A stretch of 5,651 nucleotides of DNA, from contig CACZTG010000299.1 in NCBI GenBank assembly GCA_902783995.1, positions 1 through 5,651 of the forward strand, in the 5' to 3' direction. The position numbers were made by a program, and so were the translations under genes. The notes below the pieces were generated by a model. The model did no database searches, was not told the origin of the DNA, and saw nothing but the letters and a program-made list of their open reading frames with translations. The stretch is from an uncultured Ruminococcus sp. (GTDB lineage: Bacteria > Bacillota_A > Clostridia > RUG12999). Of this stretch, positions 1 through 5,651 are shown piece by piece. Each line of letters begins with the position of its first letter. The first letter of the stretch is position 1.

Positions 1-1943
1 TAGAGCCTTTATTCGGAGAAACGGTAGATTACGCTTATGAAAAAAATGAAAACGGCAGAGATAAAATCATTTATGCGGCGTCTTATTATAAGGACGCAAG
101 GCTTGTAATACCGTCCGATGAGGTTTTAGAATCCGATAATTCCTTCATCAGCTTCTACAAAGACAAAACGGAAAGCAAAACAAAGAAGGTAAGCTTTAAC
201 AGGCCCGCAATCGTATATAACGGTAAAATCTTTACCGGAAGCTTTGAAGAAGAAATGGCTGCTTTTATTTCGGGCAGAAAAACCGGCTTTGTGGAGCTGA
301 TAAAAACAGACGGCTCTGTTTATGATCTGATTGTAATAAAGAGCTACTCCTTTGTTTACACAACCGCCTACGACAGCACATCCGAGATTTTGTACGGAAG
401 AGAAAGAAATATTGACATTGGCGGCTATGAAGAATGGCATATAAGCGGCACATCGGGAGTTATTACGGATATTCCGAAGAGATTTCCCGCTGTAATGGCG
501 GTTGCCGAATCGGAAGATGCAAAATTAGCCGATATAGTTATTTGCAACGGCAGCAAGGAAATAAAAATAAGTCAGTATTCGGACGATGAAATTGTTACGG
601 ACAGCGGCGAAACATATACGGTTTCGGAATATGCCGCAGAAAACCTTGACTATAATTTACAGGCAGGCAGGGAATACACCGTATATTTTGATATGAACGG
701 AAATATATGTTATTTCGACTGGAAAAACGGCGATACCATGCGTATAGGCTGGATAAGGACAGCCGATATCAGCAAAAAAAACGGTATAACGCTTTCGGTC
801 TATGACCATTCGGATAACAAGACAAGCATACTGGAATTGGCAGATAAGGTGCGTATAGACGGAAAAAGATACGAAACAGACGATATAAATAATATAGCGC
901 TTGCGTTTCCCGGTAAAGTAACGCTTGATGAAAAGCAGCAGCCGATAGAAGTAAGCCCTCAGGTTATCCGGTACAGTCTTAATGAAAATGCGGAGATAAC
1001 CGAAATTGATACAACCAATGTCGGAAATGAAAAACCGAATGAAAGCTTGAGAGAAATTGACAGAGGGGTAAGGTCGTGGTCAAGCTTTGAGGGCTGGCTC
1101 GGAATGAGGATTTTGTGTTCACCTTCGACAAGTGTTACAAAGAGAATGACGGTATCGGGTGCGGATTGTCCCGACCTTGTTACAACCACGAAAAGCCCCA
1201 ATGATTCTCAATACAAAAACACATATTCAATACCCGAAAGCAATATTCCTGTAATGGCATATAAATGGACGGATAAATCACTTTATGCTGATTTGATTGT
1301 TGTGCCTGTTGATTGGCAAAACATTGAATACACAATATATATGTTTGCCGGAACGTCAAAAATAATGGATGAAAGCGGCGAGGTTTTGGACGTTGCTTAT
1401 GCCTACGGTTACGGAAAAAAGATGACGTTTATTGTTGATGATCCAAACTGCCTTGCTCAATTTGAGGCGTTAAACTACGGCGACTTGTTTAATCCGACAA
1501 CCAAATTCGGAGACAACATACAAGAGATAAAAAGGATTTTTGATGTAAAAACTCTTACCTTTGAGCCTAACGGCGCAACATATACGGATCCTGACAGATA
1601 TTGGTATTACGGAGACCCGTACGGAGGAACGGCAGGACTTGGCAGCGGATGGTATAATTCAAATTGTCAGGCTGCAAAAGCTTATCCGGTGAAGGTAAAA
1701 GATGATACGCTCGGCATTTCTTATACGCTTGCCGGCGCAAATGCCGATAATATTGAAATGCTGTTATCGGCCAGGGAAAAGTCGGTTATAGTTTATGATT
1801 CAAGCAAGCCGAAGAAAAACGCCATAACAATAGAATCCTTCGGAAGCATTAAAACATTTGAAAACTGCGGTACGGATTGCGACATTATGGTATTTACATC
1901 AAAGAACTATTCCGGCAGGCAGATATTTGTTATAAGGAGGTAA
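1..1943 (+). CDS. Partial surface protein, SLH-associated beta-rich spacer type (5' end outside window)
   Basis: C-terminal 646 residues of an extracellular structural protein; the first complete codon is base 3. The frame is open from the left edge, so ATG 255 (visible residue 85) is internal: it has no good Shine-Dalgarno, and the residues before it (LFGETVDYAYEKNENG, then VSFNRPAIVYNGK) fit the family. From knowledge of clostridial SLH proteins, the motifs VIRYSLNENAEITEID (visible residues 321-336), YNGK before a glycine-rich turn, and repeated strands of the form D-(L/I)-(I/M)-V (YDLIVI 107-112, ADIVIC 176-181, ADLIVV 429-434, CDIMVF 626-631) mark the long beta-rich region that follows SLH domains. 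No SLH domain, enzyme motif or transmembrane segment is visible. It ends in FVIRR, a final strand with no sorting signal, so any anchor must be N-terminal. Eight cysteines are unusual for a secreted Gram-positive protein. It is 4 bases upstream of the next secreted protein. Coding status is certain, family fairly likely, function unknown. Confidence 0.85.
   Translation, partial: EPLFGETVDYAYEKNENGRDKIIYAASYYKDARLVIPSDEVLESDNSFISFYKDKTESKTKKVSFNRPAIVYNGKIFTGSFEEEMAAFISGRKTGFVELIKTDGSVYDLIVIKSYSFVYTTAYDSTSEILYGRERNIDIGGYEEWHISGTSGVITDIPKRFPAVMAVAESEDAKLADIVICNGSKEIKISQYSDDEIVTDSGETYTVSEYAAENLDYNLQAGREYTVYFDMNGNICYFDWKNGDTMRIGWIRTADISKKNGITLSVYDHSDNKTSILELADKVRIDGKRYETDDINNIALAFPGKVTLDEKQQPIEVSPQVIRYSLNENAEITEIDTTNVGNEKPNESLREIDRGVRSWSSFEGWLGMRILCSPSTSVTKRMTVSGADCPDLVTTTKSPNDSQYKNTYSIPESNIPVMAYKWTDKSLYADLIVVPVDWQNIEYTIYMFAGTSKIMDESGEVLDVAYAYGYGKKMTFIVDDPNCLAQFEALNYGDLFNPTTKFGDNIQEIKRIFDVKTLTFEPNGATYTDPDRYWYYGDPYGGTAGLGSGWYNSNCQAAKAYPVKVKDDTLGISYTLAGANADNIEMLLSAREKSVIVYDSSKPKKNAITIESFGSIKTFENCGTDCDIMVFTSKNYSGRQIFVIRR
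1934..1940 (+). promoter_or_regulatory. Shine-Dalgarno of the 1948 gene (AAGGAGG)
   Basis: A near-perfect AAGGAGG lies 7 bases before ATG 1948 and fixes that start. It is inside the last codons of the upstream gene and directly abuts its TAA stop (1941-1943), so ribosomes finishing gene 1 stop on top of the gene 2 initiation site. This favours translational coupling within one transcript. Confidence 0.9.
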
Positions 1944-1947
1944 TCGA

Positions 1948-2013
1948 ATGAAGCGGATTATATCTGTTGTTATAATATTTTCCATCTTGTCGGGTATGCT
2001 TACGGTCTTTGCG
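1948..2013 (+). other. Sec signal peptide of the 1948 gene
   Basis: Residues 1-22: a short basic n-region (MKR), a hydrophobic core (IISVVIIFSILSGMLTV) and a V-F-A cleavage box before acidic DNE. There is no cysteine in the +1 position, so it is a type I signal peptide and not a lipoprotein signal. Confidence 0.88.
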
Positions 2014-5000
2014 GACAATGAAATTTCCTACATATTGGAAGACGCAGGTACGGGAAGCATAGGCTGGCAGACGGAAGCGGATTTTGACAAATATCACAAT
2101 GCGGTATATAAATTTTCATCGGCGGATGAGGTTTCGGAATCCGCAGAACTGTTTGACGAAGAATTTGAAGACGGAACATATACGGTAAGCTTTGATTTTA
2201 AAATTGACGGAGCTTTGGAAGCTGAAAGCAGTGCGTCTATTGATATAGAATCCGAAACCGACAGAGATAAAACGTCCTTATTAATGTTTGAAAACGGCGA
2301 TGCGAAAATCGAAGTCAGAGACGCGGGCGGACGCAGACTGAGACCTGCGCTTGTCAAATCGGAAATTGATTGGAGTAATTGGAAAAATTATTCTGTAATT
2401 TACGAAAAAAGCGGCGATGAATTAAGCATTACCCAATATCTTGACGGCGAAAAGCTGCATGATGCGGTAACGTCATACGATAATTTCAGATTAAAAAAAA
2501 TTATCATAAATCATCCAAAATCAGAAACTGACGCAACTCTTTATATTGATAACATAGCTTGCAGAAAAATAAATGATGACGAGCCCTTTGCGTTTGAAAA
2601 GATTACGCCGGTTACAGACGCTTCGGACAACAGCGTAGATTATTTCGAGGTAAAATTAAACAGAGCAGCGGTCAAATCCTCAATATCGCAGATTTCGGTG
2701 CTTAATGAAGATGATGAGGAATGTATCGAAGAATATGAAGCGGTAGGGCAGTACATATATGTAGAAGTCAATAATATCGGACAAGATGACTGTTTTACAT
2801 TAACCGTAACAGGATTAAAAGACCTTTTTGAAAACGAACTTGAGAAAAATACTTATACAAATGACATATTCAGCGAACCGTCGGAGGTTTTACTGAATGA
2901 CTGTAATGCCGAAGATATAAAGTGGACAAAGGAAGCGGGCTATGACGAGGAGCACGGAGATGTGTACAGCTTTGAAACAGGACAAGAGCACGCGGGCTCC
3001 GATAGGTTTACAAGCGCTTTTGAAGACGGAATTTATATAGTAAGTATGGACTTTAAAGTTCCCGTATATCCTATAAGCGGCAAGTACATAGATATTTATA
3101 CGGATTCCGAAGGCGGAAACAAGAACAGGACGCAGCTTTCGTTAAGAACAGAGGGATATGAGTCATACTCCGTATCGGCTGCAGGCAAAGATATTTCAGG
3201 CGGATACCATACCGTATACAGCAATTCCTATACAGCCGACGCATGGAACAATTATTCCGTTGTTTATGAAAAGAGCGGAACGACTGTAGAGATAACGCAG
3301 TATATAAACGGTATTAAGCTCGGCGGTCCTTTTACCGGCAATGACGATTTCCGCTTAAAGAGGATAACGGTAAACACATTAAATTCAGACGGCGCAGTGC
3401 TTTATCTTGATAATATTGTTGTAATGCACGTTAAAAATTTTGACATATTTACCTCAAAAGTTAAGCCGTGCAAGGAAAATATAATATCGGTTGAATTTAA
3501 CAGCTTGCCGCTATACAGTACACTTAAAAGTGTAAAAGTTAAAGACGCGGAAGGGAAAACCGCCGAAACGGGAAATATAAGCTTTTGCGGAAATGTGATG
3601 GATATAGAACTGAAAAACGGCACAGACGGCGGGAAATATTCGGTTAAGTTCAACACCTCATTTTTATCGGTTACCGGCAAAGCCATAAAACAGGATACGG
3701 GCGGTAACGGAGGAAATTCGGGCGGAGACTCCGGGATTAATCAGTCCATATACGGCGCGCTTGTGTATTCTTCGGGAGAAGAACAGATATTTACACTTGA
3801 CGCCACCGTAATCGACAGCGACGTGCGGCACGGAACGGTACTTGATTTGGTTTCACCTACCGAGGAATATGTGGGCTTAAAAGATGAACTGAAAGCGGAG
3901 CTTGGTAAAGAAGCACTTATAATTTCCTGCGATTTTAAGGTCGGTGATACCGCTTATCTTAATAATATAGGCGTTAAAGGAGAAAAGGACGGCGTCAGAA
4001 TAAGAAGAAACGGACATGCACGCCAGGACAGATTCCGTTATACCGGTGAATTCCTTGAAAAAATCGGACCGACAGGCGGCGCGCTTATCAAGGACATAAT
4101 ATGGCCCGAAGACGGAAGGTGGGCAAATATATGTTTTGTCACAACGCCGTCGGGAGTTGAATTTTACCTTGATAATAAGTATCTGGCAAAAAGCCCTTAC
4201 ACTATAGGTGACGTAACAGACATCTTTGCGCACTTTAAGCCTACAAACAATTCACAGATAGATAATTTTATGATTATAGACAAAAACGATTATCTTCTTA
4301 CGGCAGTCACATCTGACCTAACGGCGTATGAAAATGACGAACAAACGGAAATATGCGTAAGATTTACAGCGCCCATAAGTGCAGAATCGGTTACAGGACT
4401 TTCGGTAACGGACAGTGAAGGCAGTCCGGTAGATATAGGAGAACCGGAAGTAGCGGGCACAAATATATATATACCTCTTTTAAGCGGCGAGGCAGGGGAA
4501 AAATACAGTGTTAATATTCCGAATGTTAAAGGCTTATCGGGGCTTGAATATCAGAAAGGTCCAGAGCTTGTTGAAACTTCAAAGGGTATGGTGGTTCAGC
4601 CCTCTGTTATGAAATGCGCGTTTGAAGCCTTTGACGGTACAAGAAGCGCGTACGCATTAAAAATACAGCCGCTTATAAAAGAAGTTATGCTGACGCTTTC
4701 GGGAATGTTTACAAAAGAGGATTTGAAGGAAAATATCAGCATTTATTGCGGAGACATAAAGCTTCCCTACGATATTAACATACAGGAGGATACGGGAATA
4801 GGCATAACGGTTGCAAAATGTGTTTTTGATGAGGTGCTGAAACCAAGAACCGATTATAAGGTAGAAATTTCGGGAAGCCTGACGGAGCGCGTTGCAAATG
4901 AGCTTTCGCTCGGAGGAACAAAAAGTTATTCTTTCAGGACAGAAGACTGCGATGATATTGTTTTGCTTTCCGGAATAGCGGACGGTACTGTAAGTAAGGA

Positions 5001-5247
5001 AATTCAGATTTATAAAAAAGGCGGTTTTTCGCAAAGCTTTTTCCACACCGCGGCTAAAAGGAGCACCGTTAAGATGATTGTTGACGGAGTAGAAAAAGAC
5101 GTTGAAAGGCTTGATGAATTTCATTATAAGGTAACGTCAATGACTGATGGAGTTGAAGGAGTAAGAACACTTTCGCTTGACGATTTTGCAGACTGTGAGT
5201 ACTCCTTGGCGACATGGCCCGATTTGTCGGATATGAGTAATAAATAA
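1948..5247 (+). CDS. Secreted multi-module protein: three LamG-like/Ig-like tandem units
   Basis: Complete 1099-residue exported protein of unknown specific function. Residues 1-22 are a Sec signal peptide with likely cleavage at TVFA|DN. Modules in order: LamG/concanavalin-like 1 (about 24-207), Ig-like 1 (212-308), LamG-like 2 (312-496), Ig-like 2 (497-580), Gly/Asn/Ser linker (585-596), diverged LamG-like 3 (601-778), Ig-like 3 (781-877), Ig-like 4 (about 881-997), unique C-terminus (998-1099). LamG-like modules 1 and 2 share FEDGxYxVSxDFK (73 and 358), WxNYSVxYEKSG (145 and 433), FRLK (180 and 468) and LYxDNI (198 and 485). The Ig-like parts follow the SbsA/Big pattern, e.g. EVKLNRA...SVLNEDDEE...VTGLKDLFENEL. 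There is no hydrolase motif, LPXTG, SLH, dockerin or C-terminal membrane segment, so attachment is unexplained. Modules of this fold commonly bind carbohydrate; that role is inferred here. It is probably co-translated with the upstream surface protein and is a paralogue of the downstream gene. Confidence 0.92.
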   Translation: MKRIISVVIIFSILSGMLTVFADNEISYILEDAGTGSIGWQTEADFDKYHNAVYKFSSADEVSESAELFDEEFEDGTYTVSFDFKIDGALEAESSASIDIESETDRDKTSLLMFENGDAKIEVRDAGGRRLRPALVKSEIDWSNWKNYSVIYEKSGDELSITQYLDGEKLHDAVTSYDNFRLKKIIINHPKSETDATLYIDNIACRKINDDEPFAFEKITPVTDASDNSVDYFEVKLNRAAVKSSISQISVLNEDDEECIEEYEAVGQYIYVEVNNIGQDDCFTLTVTGLKDLFENELEKNTYTNDIFSEPSEVLLNDCNAEDIKWTKEAGYDEEHGDVYSFETGQEHAGSDRFTSAFEDGIYIVSMDFKVPVYPISGKYIDIYTDSEGGNKNRTQLSLRTEGYESYSVSAAGKDISGGYHTVYSNSYTADAWNNYSVVYEKSGTTVEITQYINGIKLGGPFTGNDDFRLKRITVNTLNSDGAVLYLDNIVVMHVKNFDIFTSKVKPCKENIISVEFNSLPLYSTLKSVKVKDAEGKTAETGNISFCGNVMDIELKNGTDGGKYSVKFNTSFLSVTGKAIKQDTGGNGGNSGGDSGINQSIYGALVYSSGEEQIFTLDATVIDSDVRHGTVLDLVSPTEEYVGLKDELKAELGKEALIISCDFKVGDTAYLNNIGVKGEKDGVRIRRNGHARQDRFRYTGEFLEKIGPTGGALIKDIIWPEDGRWANICFVTTPSGVEFYLDNKYLAKSPYTIGDVTDIFAHFKPTNNSQIDNFMIIDKNDYLLTAVTSDLTAYENDEQTEICVRFTAPISAESVTGLSVTDSEGSPVDIGEPEVAGTNIYIPLLSGEAGEKYSVNIPNVKGLSGLEYQKGPELVETSKGMVVQPSVMKCAFEAFDGTRSAYALKIQPLIKEVMLTLSGMFTKEDLKENISIYCGDIKLPYDINIQEDTGIGITVAKCVFDEVLKPRTDYKVEISGSLTERVANELSLGGTKSYSFRTEDCDDIVLLSGIADGTVSKEIQIYKKGGFSQSFFHTAAKRSTVKMIVDGVEKDVERLDEFHYKVTSMTDGVEGVRTLSLDDFADCEYSLATWPDLSDMSNK
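2017..2871 (+). repeat. Coding repeat unit 1 (LamG-like + Ig-like), residues 24-308
   Basis: First of three tandem protein-level units. Landmarks are H50, FEDG at 73, W145 followed by NYSVIYEKSG, FRLK at 180, LYIDNI at 198, then an Ig-like part ending near VTGLKDLFENELEKN. Compared with unit 2, the stretch from W145 to I203 matches at about 32 of 58 aligned positions (hand count), while the N-terminal half is much more diverged (about 25 of 75). Confidence 0.8.
2881..3687 (+). repeat. Coding repeat unit 2 (LamG-like + Ig-like), residues 312-580
   Basis: Second unit, with landmarks H336, FEDG at 358, W433 followed by NYSVVYEKSG, FRLK at 468 and LYLDNI at 485, offset 285-288 residues from unit 1. 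Its Ig-like part (ISVEFNSLPLYSTLKSVKVKD, residues 512-532) is shorter than in unit 1. The front of this unit is the segment most like the downstream gene. Confidence 0.8.
2920..3144 (+). repeat. Paralogous segment, copy 1 (matches 5426-5650)
   Basis: Encodes residues 325-399, from KWTK to QLSL. Aligned without gaps to the start of the downstream gene, 49 of 75 residues are identical by hand count. Exact DNA matches include 20 bases (3037-3056 with 5543-5562) and 18 bases (3082-3099 with 5588-5605). The divergence shows an older duplication with some strongly conserved patches. Confidence 0.85.
3700..3735 (+). other. Gly/Asn/Ser interdomain linker, residues 585-596
   Basis: Encodes GGNGGNSGGDSG, the only low-complexity stretch of the protein. 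It sits between Ig-like module 2 and LamG-like module 3 and is likely a flexible hinge separating the first two, more similar units from the diverged third one. Confidence 0.85.
3748..4578 (+). repeat. Diverged coding repeat unit 3 (LamG-like + Ig-like), residues 601-877
   Basis: Third unit, recognisable only by spaced landmarks: HGTV at 628 (HGDV in unit 2), IISCDFKV at 658 (IVSMDFKV), RWANICFVTTPSGVEFYLDNKYL at 724-746 (split as RWANICFV and SGVEFYLDNKYL; compare W433 onward in unit 2) and IDNFMI at 771 (LDNIVV). Landmark spacing to unit 2 is 284-292 residues. The Ig-like part runs through VRFTAPISAESVTGLSVTD (804-822). Homology to units 1 and 2 is inferred from order and spacing and is less certain. 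Confidence 0.6.
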
Positions 5248-5277
5248 ATGGCGGCAAGCCGTTTAAATAAATAAAAT

Positions 5278-5284
5278 GAAAGGA
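5278..5284 (+). promoter_or_regulatory. Likely Shine-Dalgarno of the 5297 gene (GAAAGGA)
   Basis: A moderate GAAAGGA 12 bases before ATG 5297. In-frame ATGs also occur at 5276, 5285 and 5306. The 5285 codon abuts this site with no spacer, 5276 overlaps it, and 5306 has only A-rich sequence before it, so 5297 is the best start although the spacing is a little long. Confidence 0.6.
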
Positions 5285-5296
5285 ATGATCATTAAA

Positions 5297-5389
5297 ATGA
5301 AAAAAATGTTTAGGAAAGGAAGCTCTTTGATAATAGCTATTGCTATTATAGTATCACTACTTACGGTTTTGCCCGTATATGCGAGCGCA
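5297..5389 (+). other. Sec signal peptide of the 5297 gene
   Basis: Residues 1-31 with four or five basic residues in the n-region, a core of IIAIAIIVSLLTVLP and two overlapping A-x-A-like boxes (VYA and ASA). There is no lipobox cysteine. Cleavage after residue 31 would leave a mature N-terminus of YLHQDED. Confidence 0.8.
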
Positions 5390-5651
5390 TACCTGCATCA
5401 GGATGAAGATGCCTCGCTTGACCCTAAATGGACAAAGGTAGAAAATTATGATGAAACACATGGAAACGTTTACAGCTTTGCGGCGGGTCATGAAACCGCA
5501 GGAACTGACCTGTTTTCAAGTAATTTTGAAGACGGAACATACATAGTAAGTATGGACTTTAACATTCCCGTATTTCCCGCAAGCGGTAAGTACATAGATA
5601 TTTATGTGGATACCGGAGAAGCAAACAGAGACAGAGCACAGCTTTCTTTAA
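5297..5651 (+). CDS. Partial secreted LamG-like module protein, paralogue of the 1948 gene (3' end outside window)
   Basis: The first 118 codons of a gene that continues past the right edge. Residues 1-31 form a Sec signal peptide: basic MKKMFRK, a hydrophobic core from about 10 to 25, then VYASA with cleavage after A29 or A31. The mature protein enters directly into a LamG-like module: KWTK at 44, YDETHGNVYSF, FEDGTYIVSMDF, SGKYIDIY and QLSL at the edge. This matches residues 325-399 of the upstream protein at 49 of 75 positions, so it starts with a type-2 module and lacks a counterpart of the more diverged type-1 module before it. It lies 49 bases after the upstream stop with no convincing terminator between, which fits one operon. 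The rest of the protein, including any catalytic or anchoring domain, is not visible. Confidence 0.88.
   Translation, partial: MKKMFRKGSSLIIAIAIIVSLLTVLPVYASAYLHQDEDASLDPKWTKVENYDETHGNVYSFAAGHETAGTDLFSSNFEDGTYIVSMDFNIPVFPASGKYIDIYVDTGEANRDRAQLSL
5426..5650 (+). repeat. Paralogous segment, copy 2 (matches 2920-3144)
   Basis: Encodes residues 44-118 of the downstream gene. It is colinear with 2920-3144, without gaps over 75 codons, and the match probably continues beyond the right edge because it is still strong at the last visible codons. Confidence 0.85.

Noticed and set aside
776..782. A AAA AAC heptamer in the reading frame of gene 1 (canonical -1 slippery sequence); similar A-run at 2493-2499 in gene 2
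   Set aside because: The -1 frame at 776 stops after a few codons, no clear downstream stem or pseudoknot was seen, and A-runs are expected in this lysine-rich, low-GC coding sequence.
255..1943. ATG 255 as the true start of the first gene
   Set aside because: The frame is open upstream to the window edge with family-like sequence, and only a weak purine run precedes this ATG.
4463..4473. Short AT dinucleotide run as a phase-variable repeat
   Set aside because: Only about five units, inside a coding strand (NIYIP); too short to suggest programmed slippage.
4657..5124. 155-codon open frame on the minus strand, and other minus-strand frames (e.g. 3877-4233, 126-440, 3402-3686)
   Set aside because: They lie wholly opposite well-supported coding sequence, have no convincing ribosome binding site or recognisable motifs, and their composition is what reverse-complement shadows give.
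5250..5267. Small hairpin CGG-CAAG-CCG followed by TTTAAATAA as a terminator
   Set aside because: The stem has only three G-C pairs plus G-U pairs and the tail is not a U-run; too weak for an intrinsic terminator.
5248..5274. Eight-codon reading frame ATGGCGGCAAGC... directly after the second gene's stop
   Set aside because: Too short, no Shine-Dalgarno of its own, no known leader-peptide logic; chance ATG after the stop.
5261..5284. AT-rich stretch between genes 2 and 3 as a promoter
   Set aside because: No -35 box at proper spacing, and a -10 here would place the transcript start on the ribosome binding site.
1..5651. Mobile element, CRISPR array, defence system, tRNA/rRNA or riboswitch
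   Set aside because: The window is almost entirely filled by three exported-protein genes; no terminal inverted repeats, spacer-like repeats, transposase or nuclease motifs, or structured RNA region were found.

Overview
The window looks like part of a cell-surface/secreted-protein locus from a Gram-positive, probably anaerobic, member of the Bacillota (Clostridia). Reasons: mid-to-low GC by eye with heavy use of ATA, AGA and AAA codons; strong AGGAGG-type ribosome binding sites; Sec signal peptides without a lipobox; and a first gene whose sequence resembles the long beta-rich spacer found behind S-layer homology (SLH) domains in clostridial surface proteins. I am reminded of gut polysaccharide degraders of the Monoglobus type, but that placement is inference from style and not from any marker gene.

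Layout: three genes in a row, all on the + strand, with almost no non-coding DNA. (1) Bases 1-1943: the 3' part of a gene open at the left edge, 646 visible residues of a beta-rich extracellular protein; its N-terminus (where SLH domains would be expected) lies outside. (2) Bases 1948-5247: a complete 1099-residue secreted protein made of three tandem units of about 287 residues. Each unit is a LamG/concanavalin-like beta-sandwich module followed by an Ig-like (SbsA/Big-type) module; a fourth Ig-like module and a unique C-terminal segment follow. (3) Bases 5297-5651: the 5' end of a third gene encoding a signal peptide that runs straight into a module closely related to the second module of gene 2; it continues past the right edge.

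Genes 1 and 2 are separated by 4 bases, with the gene 2 Shine-Dalgarno lying in the last codons of gene 1, so they are almost certainly co-transcribed. Genes 2 and 3 are separated by 49 bases with no convincing terminator or promoter, so the three probably form one operon. No catalytic domain, transposase, RNA gene, CRISPR array or defence gene is visible. Working model (inference): one component attached to the cell wall or S-layer is made together with a family of secreted multi-module proteins that bind carbohydrate or another surface, and the family has grown by gene and module duplication.
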